Source: Streptomyces dysideae (GTDB lineage: Bacteria > Actinomycetota > Actinomycetes > Streptomycetales > Streptomycetaceae). Taken from it: a DNA stretch of 32,758 bases. This document shows, piece by piece, positions 8,388 through 15,531 of the stretch; position 1 is the first letter of the stretch, and every line of letters starts with the position of its first letter. Made by a program: the position numbers and the translations under genes. Where the stretch lies: assembly GCF_001514305.1 (NCBI RefSeq), contig NZ_KQ949081.1, positions 177,924 to 210,681 of the forward strand, written 5' to 3'. The notes beneath the pieces are model-generated. The model saw only the letters and a program-made list of their open reading frames with translations, did no database searches and was not told the DNA's origin.

Positions 8388-8442
8388 ACTTGAAAGATAT
8401 TTTCGGCCCGGTGTTGTGGTCAAGAGTGCGCACAATGGGGGC
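8360..8442. promoter_or_regulatory. Divergent rpiR promoter region with GAAA/TTTC dyads
   Basis: GGAAAGTTTCC at 8360-8370 is an 11-bp dyad just inside the regulator gene. GAAAGATATTTTC at about 8392-8404 is a second dyad in the intergenic gap. Both have the GAAA...TTTC form seen in many RpiR-type operators, suggesting autoregulation. CACAAT ends 6 bases before the ATG at 8443 and fits a -10 box for a leaderless rightward transcript. Confidence 0.5.
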
Positions 8443-8835
8443 ATGGACGGCATGGAACCCATCAGCCCCTTGGAGCAGGCGTTGCACGCGGCACGCGCCC
8501 TCGTGCTCGCCGACCTCGTCGCGGGCGAGGTCGCCGAGGCGAACGTCGTGTCGATGGTCGAGGAGTCGGTCGTACAGCGGCGCTGGTGGGTGGAGCAGTG
8601 GCCGGAGGGCGTGGAGTTCGTGGCCGGGCTGCTCGCCCAGGACGTACAGGACGCGCTGCTGGAGCGGTACGGGCGCTGGCCGCTGTGCCCGGTGTGCGAG
8701 GCCGGGGACCCGCACGCGCTGGACGTCGAGCCGGAGCTCGGTCCCGACCCGCACTGGGTGTGCCACAAGGCGGGCGTGAAGGTCGCCGCGGTGGGGGCGC
8801 TGGGGTCGGCGGCCGGCGGGACACCGTCCTCGTGA
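8443..8835 (+). CDS. Conserved hypothetical protein paired with DUF4031
   Basis: A 130-residue soluble protein. The N-terminal two thirds is helical (LEQALHAARALVLADLVAG, WWVEQWPEGVEFVAGLLAQD). The C-terminal part has a Cys pair in WPLCPVCEAGDPHAL and a later Cys in HWVCHKAG, giving a small putative zinc-binding motif. I do not recognise a named family. Its stop overlaps the GTG of the DUF4031 gene (GTGA), so the two are translationally coupled. It diverges from the murR-murQ pair, and a leaderless-type promoter (CACAAT then six bases to ATG) precedes it. An alternative start is the ATG at 8452. Confidence 0.75.
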   Translation: MDGMEPISPLEQALHAARALVLADLVAGEVAEANVVSMVEESVVQRRWWVEQWPEGVEFVAGLLAQDVQDALLERYGRWPLCPVCEAGDPHALDVEPELGPDPHWVCHKAGVKVAAVGALGSAAGGTPSS

Positions 8836-9101
8836 CCGTCTACATCGACCCGCCTACCTGGCCGGGACACGGCCGCATGTGGTCCCATCTCGTGAGCGAC
8901 GTGTCGTTCGACGAACTGCACACGTTCGCCGAGGGGTTGGGGGTCCCGCGCCGGGCCTTCGAACGCGACCACTACGACATTCCCTCGCACCGGTACGCCG
9001 ACGTGGTGCGGGCCGGGGCGGTGGAGGTCAGCAGTCGTGAGGTGGTGCGGCTGTTGCACGGGGCGGGGCTGCGCAGGCCCAAGGGGCGACGGACGGCATA
9101 G
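8832..9101 (+). CDS. DUF4031 domain protein
   Basis: An 89-residue DUF4031 protein; nearly the whole chain is the domain. It starts VTVYIDPPTWPGHGRMWSHL and contains SDVSFDELHTFAEGLGVPRR, FERDHYDIPSHRY and SSREVVRLLHGAGLR, all typical. The biochemical role of DUF4031 is unknown. The GTG start overlaps the stop of the upstream gene by 4 bases, so the two are co-translated, and the pair probably works together. The TAG stop runs directly into the short palindrome shared with the nearby MITE ends. Confidence 0.88.
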   Translation: MTVYIDPPTWPGHGRMWSHLVSDVSFDELHTFAEGLGVPRRAFERDHYDIPSHRYADVVRAGAVEVSSREVVRLLHGAGLRRPKGRRTA

Positions 9102-9116
9102 GGCCTGTCCGGACAG
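9101..9116. repeat. Short palindrome sharing MITE-end sequence
   Basis: GGGCCTGTCCGG followed by ACAG holds the 12-bp perfect palindrome CTGTCCGGACAG, between two converging genes. Its first 12 bases match the ends of the MITE located about 490 bp to the right. It may be a solo end left after deletion, and it may also work as a bidirectional terminator. Confidence 0.5.
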
Positions 9117-9121
9117 CACAC

Positions 9122-9550
9122 CTAGTCAGGCCGGGGTGGCTCATGGGTGGCTCGCCGGGTCTCGTACCAGGTGACGCCCACCGGTTCACCCGACAGGTTC
9201 CAGCTCCACGAGATCGTCGGCGTGATGCGCAGGTAGTGGCCGTAGCCGACCATCCCGTCCCGCTTGACGGGCCCGTCCGCCTCGCCGTACACACGGACGC
9301 CGCGGGCGACGAACGGATCGATGGAGTCGAGGTCGTCCACGACGAAGGCGACCTTGCGGCGGCCGCTCATGACGTTGCGGATCTTGCGGGTGCCGAGGAC
9401 CTCGTCGCGGGGGCCTCCCACCCAGAAGTGGGTCCCGTCGAACTCGAGGGCCACCGGCACCACGTCCGGCTGCTCGTCCGCGCAGAGGCTGGCGAGCCGG
9501 GCGAGGGGGTGGGACCGGAGGTAGGCGATCTCCTCGTCGGTGAATGACAC
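9122..9550 (-). CDS. PPOX-class F420-dependent oxidoreductase-like protein
   Basis: A 142-residue split beta-barrel flavin/F420-binding protein of the pyridoxamine-phosphate-oxidase class. The N-terminus MSFTDEEIAYLRSHPLARLA, then PDVVPVALEFDGTHFWVGG, TRKIRNVMSGRRKVAFVVDD and the closing RITPTISWSWNL match the Streptomyces PPOX-F420 subfamily. Such proteins reduce or bind small substrates with F420 or FMN; the substrate is not known. The ATG at 9550 is preceded by AAGGAGCC, a good ribosome binding site. It converges with the DUF4031 gene, 20 bp apart. The upstream side is occupied by the MITE. Confidence 0.88.
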   Translation of the reverse strand: MSFTDEEIAYLRSHPLARLASLCADEQPDVVPVALEFDGTHFWVGGPRDEVLGTRKIRNVMSGRRKVAFVVDDLDSIDPFVARGVRVYGEADGPVKRDGMVGYGHYLRITPTISWSWNLSGEPVGVTWYETRRATHEPPRPD

Positions 9551-9590
9551 GGGCGGCTCCTTCGGGCGGCGGACCTCCTGCCCAGGCTAG

Positions 9591-9773
9591 GGCCTGTCCG
9601 GCGGATCAGGTCGCAGGGCAGAGACGGTGCCGATGTGGCGCCGGTGAGCGGGGTCTGGTGCGTGCAGCTGCAAGGCGGAGGAGGGAGTCGACGCGGAGCG
9701 TCGGCGAGTGACGACAACGCGGCAGATGTGCGTGCCAGACCCCGCGTCTGCGGCATGATCCGCCGGACAGGCC
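9591..9773. mobile_element. 183-bp MITE with perfect 18-bp inverted ends and CTAG duplication
   Basis: The ends are GGCCTGTCCGGCGGATCA (9591-9608) and its exact complement (9756-9773). Each is flanked by CTAG (9587-9590, 9774-9777), consistent with a 4-bp target duplication, although CTAG is self-complementary and could belong to the ends. The inside has no open gene. It is GC-rich and contains GGAGTCGACGCGGAGCGTCG. The right-hand CTAG supplies the TAG stop of the neighbouring fusion gene. Part of the interior (CAACGCGGC, GTGTGCGTGCC) recurs in degraded form near 29990-30025. I infer a transposase-less derivative of a Streptomyces insertion sequence. Confidence 0.85.
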
Positions 9774-10925
9774 CTAGGAGGACAGCGGCCGCCGACGGCG
9801 GACGTACAGGCTGAGTGCGTCGTCCATGTCGTCGTCGTGTGCCTCGTGTGCCTCGTGTGCCTCGTGTGCCGTTCGTTCCTCCTCCAGCGTCGCCCGGACG
9901 TAGCCGGCGCGGGTGGCCACCGCCTGTGACGGGTGGTTGTCGTCGTAGATCGACGCGATGAGTGTGTGTACGTCGTCGCGGGCCAGGGCCCAGTCGGACA
10001 GCGCGCGCAGGGCCTCCGTCGCGTAGCCGTGGCCGCGGGCCGTTTCGGCGAGGTCGTAGCCGACCTCGGCGCGGGCGTCCTCGTCGGGTGCGCCGTGGAA
10101 GCCGATGCCGCCGAGGGCGCGGCCGTCCTCGCGGCGTACGAGTACGAACAGGCCCCACTCGGGGCGGTGCAGGCCGACCTCGTAGGCCTTGACGACCATT
10201 CCGGCGGCTTCGCGGGTGCCGTGGAAGGGGCCGGCGTCGATCCAGTCGAAGCCGCCGTCGCCGCCGAGCCGCAGGTCGTGTGCGGCGGCGGGGGTGACGC
10301 CCTGGAGGGTGAGGCGGTCGGTGGGGATGACGAGGTTGTTGTGCCAGCGCCAGTCCGTGACGGGCGTACGGCCGGGGAGGTCGCCGCGGCCGGTGGCCCA
10401 GAGGAGGGTGGGCCAGGCGGTGGGGCCGGGCCGGACGTGCGGGAAGAGCCGGGCCAGGATGTCCTCGCACAGCTCGGCCGGGGGCTCGTAGGGCAGGCCC
10501 AGGCCCTCCGCGACGTCGTGCGTGTGCAGCAGGACCTCGGTGATGCCCATCGAGGCGAAGCCCTCGCGGTTCGCGCTGCGGAAGGGGTAGGGGTGGAAGG
10601 CGCGGACCTCGCGGGGCGCGGTGTCGACGGCGGCGGCGAGCAGCGCGCCGGTCGTCTCGACGACGTGCAGCAGGCCTGTGTTGTCGGTGCCCTCGTCGAG
10701 GGTGATCTCGAAGGGGACGTAGGCGTCCTGCGCGCGTCCGGCCAGCTGTGCGGCGTACGCGATGAGGTCCTCGGCGATGTGGAAGACCGTCGTCCGGCAA
10801 CTCCACTCCAGCCGGCCCGCCTTGACCCCGTCCCAGTCCTGGTCCGTCGCCGTCCGCAGCAGCGCCACGGTGCCGGCGACGGCCTCTCGTACCTGTTGCC
10901 CACCCATGGTCCGCATACGGGTCAC
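9774..10925 (-). CDS. Fusion of a DinB/MPI-like domain with a GNAT acetyltransferase
   Basis: A 383-residue two-domain protein. Residues about 8-215 resemble the mycothiol-dependent maleylpyruvate isomerase N-terminal (DinB-like) fold: WSCRTTVFHIAEDLIAYAAQ, LLHVVETTGALL, MGITEVLLHTHDVAEGLG. Residues about 220-365 are a GNAT acetyltransferase: LFVLVRREDGRALGGIGFHG, AEVGYDLAETARGHGYATEA (acetyl-CoA loop with GHGYAT), NHPSQAVATRAGYVR. A tail with three copies of Ala-His-Glu (encoded by a 9-base repeat at 9841-9867) follows. Its GTG start lies 1 bp after the HD gene stop, so the two are an operon. The TAG stop is part of the MITE target site, so the original C-terminus may have been altered. Confidence 0.88.
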   Translation of the reverse strand: MTRMRTMGGQQVREAVAGTVALLRTATDQDWDGVKAGRLEWSCRTTVFHIAEDLIAYAAQLAGRAQDAYVPFEITLDEGTDNTGLLHVVETTGALLAAAVDTAPREVRAFHPYPFRSANREGFASMGITEVLLHTHDVAEGLGLPYEPPAELCEDILARLFPHVRPGPTAWPTLLWATGRGDLPGRTPVTDWRWHNNLVIPTDRLTLQGVTPAAAHDLRLGGDGGFDWIDAGPFHGTREAAGMVVKAYEVGLHRPEWGLFVLVRREDGRALGGIGFHGAPDEDARAEVGYDLAETARGHGYATEALRALSDWALARDDVHTLIASIYDDNHPSQAVATRAGYVRATLEEERTAHEAHEAHEAHDDDMDDALSLYVRRRRPLSS

Positions 10926-10926
10926 G

Positions 10927-11604
10927 CTACGGCTCCCGGCCCACCGGGAGCGACAGCATTTCCAGCTCGCCGGTGAGGTTGTAGCGGGCCGTCGCCTCCC
11001 ACTCCGCCTTGCCGTGCGGGGTGCTGAACAGGGCGGGGAGGGTCAGGAGTTGGCGGAGGATCGTGGAACGGCCCTCGCGGAAGGCGTCGTTCGGGATGAA
11101 GTGGTACTCCTCGCGTACGGCGGCCGTGTACGCGGCGTACGCGGACGGCGGCGCGGCGAGGATCGCGAGGTCCGCGTCGCACAGGACCTGGCCGTTGCGG
11201 TCGTCGGGGGCCGGGGCGTGGGTCTCCGTGAGGCGGACCAGGCGGGCCACCTCGGCGGTGTTCTCCGGTGACACTCCGGCCTCGGGGAGGGCGCGTTCGG
11301 CGAGACGGGCGGAGCGTTCCTCGTTCTCGGAGCGGTCGGGGAGGTAGACCGCGTCGTGGAACCAGGCGGCGAGGCGGACGAGGTCCGGGTCGGTGGCTTG
11401 GTTCCCTGGGGCTGCCTCCAGTTCGTCGATGTGGTCGAGGACCGCGGTGAGGTGGGTGAGGGTGTGGTAGCGGCGTTGGGGTTCCTGCCAGCGGGCCAGG
11501 AGGTCGTCGGCGTACGGGGTCGCGTCCGGGCCGTCGGCTCTGGCTGCTCTGGCTGCTTCCAGGGCTCGTACGAAGCGGGGGCGGAGGGCGTCGGGGTCGG
11601 CCAT
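10927..11604 (-). CDS. HD-superfamily metal-dependent phosphohydrolase
   Basis: A 225-residue HD-type hydrolase. The metal ligands are seen in RYHTLTHLTAVLDHID (first His), AAWFHDAVYLP (the HD pair) and DADLAILAAPPSAYAAYTAA (distal Asp). The C-terminal REEYHFIPNDAFREGRSTIL and LPALFSTPHGKAEWEATAR are conserved in Streptomyces relatives annotated as predicted metal-dependent HD phosphohydrolases. The substrate is unknown; nucleotides are plausible. The ATG at 11604 has GGGAGAATGAAGAG just upstream. It leads the operon with the MPI-GNAT fusion and diverges from the isomerase-fold pseudogene, with 47 bp shared upstream. Confidence 0.87.
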   Translation of the reverse strand: MADPDALRPRFVRALEAARAARADGPDATPYADDLLARWQEPQRRYHTLTHLTAVLDHIDELEAAPGNQATDPDLVRLAAWFHDAVYLPDRSENEERSARLAERALPEAGVSPENTAEVARLVRLTETHAPAPDDRNGQVLCDADLAILAAPPSAYAAYTAAVREEYHFIPNDAFREGRSTILRQLLTLPALFSTPHGKAEWEATARYNLTGELEMLSLPVGREP

Positions 11605-12017
11605 CTCTTCATTCTCCCGTGGCTCGGCCCGTGGACCCTGGCGTGGAGGCCATGACTTCGACTGACGTGCACGACGTACGGGATCCCGAGCTGCCGGGGC
11701 GGTTGCTGGTCGTCGAGCGGGATGCGCTGATCCCGCTGTTGCGGGGGCGGTCCGACGCCGACTTCGCGGTGCCGACCCTGGCGTGTCCGGGGTGGACCGG
11801 GCGGGATGTGCCGGCGCACTGTCCGGCTGCCCTGATGCGGGTGGTGGAGAGCCGGTTCGAGGAGGGGGTGTTCTCGCCCGAGTCCAACGACCGGGACATC
11901 GCCGAGCGTGCCGACTGGCCGAACGCGCAGGTCGTCGACGAGCTCGAACGCGGGATGACCGAGGCCGGGCCGGTGATCGCCGAGGCGGGCGGGGTGCTGG
12001 ACGGGATCGCGCTGGGG

Positions 12018-12056
12018 ATGGGGGTTCCCCCACGCCTTTGAGGCAGTGGGGGGAGG
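12018..12056. repeat. 39-bp palindromic repeat, copy 1 (adds a stop)
   Basis: ATGGGGGTTCCCCCACGCC then TTTGAGGCAGTGGGGG. CCCCCACGCC pairs with GGCAGTGGGGG around a TTTGA loop. Being a multiple of three, it preserves the downstream frame, but in this phase it reads TGA at 12039-12041. It shares the 21-base segment ACGCC-TTTGA-GGCAGTGGGGG with copy 2. Confidence 0.85.
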
Positions 12057-12191
12057 GTGCACGCCGGTGACGTGCGGGAGGCGCTCGGGGAGCCGGGGGC
12101 GTATGCGGGGCCGGGGCTGCCGTACGCGCTTCGGCTGCCGGCGTGGCTCACCCGGGAGCGGGGGCATCTGCCGGTGCACGCCGACCTCGAC

Positions 12192-12230
12192 GATGGGGGC
12201 ACCTCCCACGCCTTTGAGGCAGTGGGGGAG
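12192..12230. repeat. 39-bp palindromic repeat, copy 2 (translated)
   Basis: GATGGGGGCACCTCCCACGCC then TTTGAGGCAGTGGGGGAG. It has the same stem and loop as copy 1. Here the phase differs, so it is translated as GGTSHAFEAVGE between ADLDD and DEPLRLG. It looks like a peptide insertion rather than conserved protein sequence. Confidence 0.85.
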
Positions 12231-12427
12231 GACGAGCCGCTGCGGCTCGGTGACGCGGGGGCGCAGCGGACGCCGGCGCGGTTCATCGGGGACGCGGCGA
12301 CGCTCGTACGGCTGTATGCGGGGCGGTCGGCGGCGGGGGTGACGTATGAGCCGGCGGGGGCGGAGGTGGGGGACCTGAGCATTTACGGGTGAGTCCCGGC
12401 GGGGCCCGTGCGTGGGCGTAGGCTTGG

Positions 12428-12443
12428 ATTGGACTAGACCTGT
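12428..12443 (+). promoter_or_regulatory. DasR-responsive-element-like site upstream of cutC
   Basis: ATTGGACTAGACCTGT agrees with the DasR box core (TGG-TCTAGA-CC with flanking A/T) at about 14 of 16 positions, allowing Y at position 2. DasR is the GlcNAc-responsive GntR regulator of Streptomyces. The site ends 22 bp before the cutC ATG, where it could block transcription. The assignment rests on recalled consensus only. Confidence 0.45.
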
Positions 12444-12465
12444 AGCCGCCGAGGAATGGGGTCCC

Positions 12466-13176
12466 ATGAGCAAGCGTGCAGTCCTGGAGGTGATCGCCCT
12501 CGACGTCGAGGACGCGGTCGCCGCCCAGGCCGGAGGTGCGGACCGGCTGGAGCTGGTCACCGACATGGCGGCGGACGGGCTCACGCCGGCGGTCGGGACG
12601 TTTGCCGGGATCCGTGCCGCCGTCGACATCTCGCTGCGGGTGATGCTGCGGCTGGAGGGCGGGTTCGCGGCGGGGGATGTCGAGCGGCTGGTGGGGGTGG
12701 CTCGGGAGATGCGGGATGCCGGGGCCGACGAGTTCGTGCTCGGGTTTCTTGACGTGGACGGGGCGGTGGATCTGAGGGCCGTGGAGAGGGCCGTCGGGGA
12801 GCTGGGTGGGTGTCGGTGGACGTTCCATCGGGCGATCGACCATGCCGCCGACCGGGATGCGCTGCGGAAGCAGTTGGACGGTCTGCCCGGGCTTGACACG
12901 TACCTCACGGCCGGGGCGGCTGGTGGGGTGGATGACGGGCTGGGGGTGCTGCTCGCGGAGGCGGCGAGGAGCGGGGAGCCGGGGTATGAGCAGCGGATTC
13001 TGGTGGGGGGCGGGCTGCGACTGGAGCATGTGCCGGTGTTGCTGGATGCCGGGATCGACGGGTTTCACATCGGCGGGGCCGCTCGGCCGGGGGGTTGGGG
13101 GGAGTCGGTGTCGGTGGAGGCGGTGGCGGCGTGGCGGAGGATGCTGGACGGGGGTGAGGGGGGCGACGGAGGGTGA
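12466..13176 (+). CDS. cutC: CutC-family protein
   Basis: A 236-residue TIM-barrel CutC protein. Signatures: the N-terminal VLEVIALDVEDAVAAQAGGA, DRLELVTDMAADGLTPAVG, the strand LRVMLRLEGGF, ADEFVLGFLDVDG, RWTFHRAIDHAADR, LTAGAAGGVDDGLGVL, RILVGGGLRLEHV and GIDGFHIGGAAR. CutC was first linked to copper homeostasis, but its true activity is unsettled. The ATG at 12466 gives MSKRAVLEV and follows GAGGAATGGGG. A DasR-like site immediately upstream hints at control by amino-sugar status. It converges with helR, and a GC hairpin at the junction may end both transcripts. Confidence 0.93.
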   Translation: MSKRAVLEVIALDVEDAVAAQAGGADRLELVTDMAADGLTPAVGTFAGIRAAVDISLRVMLRLEGGFAAGDVERLVGVAREMRDAGADEFVLGFLDVDGAVDLRAVERAVGELGGCRWTFHRAIDHAADRDALRKQLDGLPGLDTYLTAGAAGGVDDGLGVLLAEAARSGEPGYEQRILVGGGLRLEHVPVLLDAGIDGFHIGGAARPGGWGESVSVEAVAAWRRMLDGGEGGDGG

Positions 13177-13201
13177 GGGGGGCCGTGCCTCTTCGTGCCG
13201 T

Positions 13202-15358
13202 CTACCAGGGGGCTCCGCCCCGCCCCCTGGACCCCGGCCTATGCCCACCCACCACCCGCTTACGGTCGGGAGAAGGGGTTCCCTGCACAAGCTGCGTCGG
13301 CAGCGGTGCCCCATGCGTCACGATCAGGCCCGACACCGCCCGCGTCAGGGCGACGTACAGGCGGCGCAGGCCGGTCCGTTCGTCCGGTTCGCCGTCGACC
13401 ACCGCCTGGGGTTCGTCCAGGACCACGTAGTCGTACTCCAGGCCCTTCGCCAGTGACGCCGGGACCAGGGTCAGGCGGGTCTCCCGAGTGGTCTCCTCGC
13501 CGGGGGCCAGGTAGGTGATACCCGCCGTCGTCAGCGCCTCCTCGAGCTCCGGCACACGGGCGTCGGCCGCGATCAGGCCCGTCGAGCCCTCGTTGCGCAG
13601 CAACTCCTCGCAGGCCGCGATCACTTGGGCGGTGGCGGTGACGGGGCGGACGTCGAAGAAGCCGGGGTTCTCGCGGACCGACGCCACGGGGGTGAGGCCG
13701 GGGGCGATGTGGGGGAGGAGGCGGGAGGCGTAGGTGATGACGTCCGTCGGGACGCGGAAACCGGCCGTCAGTTCCTCGATCACGCCGTCCGTCTTGCCGA
13801 GGTGGGCCAGCGCCTCGTCCCAACTCCGCGTCGCCCAGGGCGTGGTGCCCTGCGCCAGGTCGCCGAGGACCGTCGCCGAGCCGGTGGTGCAGCGGCGGCC
13901 CACCGCCCGGTACTGCATGGGGGACAGGTCCTGCGCCTCGTCGAGGACGACATGGCCGAGGGAGTGTGTGCGTTCGACGATGTCCCTCGTCTCGTCGATC
14001 AGCACGGTGTCCGCCGGGGACCACCTGGCGGACTTCACCGACCGCACCGGCTTCGCCCACAGGATCGTCTTCTGCTCGTCGCCGGTGAGGACGCCCTCCG
14101 CGTGTACGGCCAGGAAGTCCGCGTCGGTCAGCAGGCGCAGGACGAGTTTCGCGGGGTCCACGGGCGGCCAGATCGTCTTCACCGCCGCCTTCACCGCGGC
14201 GTTGCGGGCCACCGCGTCCTGCACCCGGTCGTCCGGCGCCTCGCCCGACCGTTCCATCTGCACCAGCACGGCGTGCGCGATGCGCTGCGGCAGGGCGTCG
14301 CGGGCGGCGCCGTAGCGGATGTCGCGGGCCAGCAACTCGCGGACGATGTCCTCCAGTTCGTACGCGGGGACCCGCCAGCGGCGCGAGCCACGCACCACCA
14401 CGACCGGCTCGGTGGGCATGGTCACGTGCGAGTAGACGGCGCGCCGCAGCACCTGAGCCATCCTCGCGTCGCCCTTGACGATCGCGGCGGCCGCGTCGTC
14501 CGACCCGCGCACCTCCACGTGGGCGACGAGGCCGTCGACGGTGGCCTGGCTCACCGTCAACTCGCCCAGGGCCGGCAGCACCTGCTCGATGTAGTGGAGG
14601 AAGGAACGGTTCGGTCCGATGACCAGGGTGCCGGTGCGGGCCAGGCGCTCTCGGTGGGCGTACAGCAGATACGCGACGCGGTGCAGGCCGACGGCCGTCT
14701 TTCCGGTGCCCGGGCCGCCCTGCACACAGACCGTGCCGCCGAGTCCGGACCGTACGATCTCGTCCTGCTCGGGCTGGATCGTCGCCACGATGTCGCGCAT
14801 CGGGCCGACGCGCGGGCGCTCGATCTCCTGCTGGAGCAGCTTGCTGGTTCTCGCCGCCTCGGCGGGATCGGAGAGGTGCTCGTCCTCGTACGCCGTGAGG
14901 TCGCCGCCCGTGTAACCGAACCGGCGGCGTAGCGCCACGTCCTGCGGGTCCTTCTTGGACGCCCGGTAGAACGGCTGCGACACCGGCGCCCGCCAGTCGA
15001 TCACCATCGGGTCGCCGTCGGCGTCGTGCACGTGCCGGCGCCCGATGTGCAGTGTCCGATAGGCGGCCTCCGGTCGCGGGCGGTCGCCGTCCGCTCCCTC
15101 GGCCCGGTCCGCGCCCGGAGCGTGCAGGTAGTCGAGGCGGCCGAAGAACAGCGGGGTGTCGCTGAGGTCGGCGAGGGCCTTGACGCGCTCGTCGATCTGG
15201 CGGGCCAGGACCTGGGCGTTGACCCAGTTCGCGGCCACGTCCGTGATGTCGAGGGACTCGACGTCCTCGCGCATCGTGCGCAGGGCCGCGCGGGAGTGGG
15301 CGAGGTGGGAGCGTTCGCGGGAGAGCGGGTCTACGGGGTCGTCGACGGGCGTGGACAA
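13202..15358 (-). CDS. helR: HelD-like RNA polymerase recycling helicase HelR
   Basis: A 718-residue UvrD/HelD-type superfamily 1 ATPase. Order: N-terminal coiled coil (RERSHLAHSRAALRTMRED), a HelD-type segment YRTLHIGRRHVHDADGDP and MVIDWRAPVSQPFYRAS, Walker A GGPGTGKTAVGLHRVAYLL, GTLVIGPNRSFLHYIEQVLP, Walker B HVVLDEAQDLSPMQYRA, GDLAQGTTPWATRSWDEAL, and motifs V-VI (SLAKGLEYDYVVLDEPQ, LRRLYVALTRAVSGLIV). HelR-type proteins release stalled RNA polymerase and can give rifamycin tolerance. The start is a TTG at 15358 with GGAGG 7 bases upstream. I looked for a rifamycin-associated element upstream and did not find one. The last 20 or so residues run into a terminator hairpin and may not be conserved. 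Confidence 0.9.
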   Translation of the reverse strand: MSTPVDDPVDPLSRERSHLAHSRAALRTMREDVESLDITDVAANWVNAQVLARQIDERVKALADLSDTPLFFGRLDYLHAPGADRAEGADGDRPRPEAAYRTLHIGRRHVHDADGDPMVIDWRAPVSQPFYRASKKDPQDVALRRRFGYTGGDLTAYEDEHLSDPAEAARTSKLLQQEIERPRVGPMRDIVATIQPEQDEIVRSGLGGTVCVQGGPGTGKTAVGLHRVAYLLYAHRERLARTGTLVIGPNRSFLHYIEQVLPALGELTVSQATVDGLVAHVEVRGSDDAAAAIVKGDARMAQVLRRAVYSHVTMPTEPVVVVRGSRRWRVPAYELEDIVRELLARDIRYGAARDALPQRIAHAVLVQMERSGEAPDDRVQDAVARNAAVKAAVKTIWPPVDPAKLVLRLLTDADFLAVHAEGVLTGDEQKTILWAKPVRSVKSARWSPADTVLIDETRDIVERTHSLGHVVLDEAQDLSPMQYRAVGRRCTTGSATVLGDLAQGTTPWATRSWDEALAHLGKTDGVIEELTAGFRVPTDVITYASRLLPHIAPGLTPVASVRENPGFFDVRPVTATAQVIAACEELLRNEGSTGLIAADARVPELEEALTTAGITYLAPGEETTRETRLTLVPASLAKGLEYDYVVLDEPQAVVDGEPDERTGLRRLYVALTRAVSGLIVTHGAPLPTQLVQGTPSPDRKRVVGGHRPGSRGRGGAPW
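13205..13230. terminator. GC hairpin at the cutC/helR junction
   Basis: CCAGGGGGC (13205-13213) pairs perfectly with GCCCCCTGG (13222-13230) around an 8-base loop. It lies just past the cutC stop and covers the last codons of helR, so it can terminate rightward transcription. It also encodes the helR C-terminal residues GGAPW, an ending common where Streptomyces frames run into this kind of hairpin. Confidence 0.65.
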
Positions 15359-15531
15359 GGGGGTGCCTCCGGAGGGACCTGCGGTGTGGGCGATCGTCGT
15401 TCGCCGTGAGTGTCCGGGCGATCGGTCAAGGTCGTGCCGGCCGGTTTCCGTCCGGGCGGCGGCGCTCCGTGAGGGAGGCGGGCAAGAGCGGAGATTCTAG
15501 GTGAGCGGGCGAGTGGGAGGCCAATGGTTTT

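Larger units (their letters stand above)
11652..12392 (+). pseudogene. Maleylpyruvate-isomerase-fold protein broken by a palindromic repeat
   Basis: A TIGR03083-type (mycothiol-dependent isomerase fold) protein. The ATG at 11652 follows GGAGG. The first part includes ALIPLLRGRSDADFAVPTLA, CPGWTGRDVPAHC and the Asn-rich ESNDRDIAERADWP. The frame stays the same to the end: VHAGDVREALGEPG, DAATLVRLYAGR, GDLSIYG. A 39-bp palindromic repeat at 12018-12056 lies between IALG and VHAGD and brings an in-frame TGA at 12039. A second 39-bp copy at 12192-12230 is read through as GGTSHAFEAVGE. Without the stop the product would be about 246 residues. Restart at the GTG at 12057 is conceivable, but GGAGG abuts it too closely. 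Confidence 0.8.

Noticed and set aside
8388..9119. N-terminal extension of the RpiR frame by about 240 residues
   Set aside because: It runs antisense to the 8443 and DUF4031 genes, and the HTH domain starts normally after the GTG at 8387.
12283..13314. Leftward frame opposite cutC
   Set aside because: Pro/Arg/His-rich shadow of a well-supported gene.
13625..14932. 435-codon rightward frame opposite helR
   Set aside because: Shadow frame caused by high GC3; helR motifs are unmistakable on the other strand.
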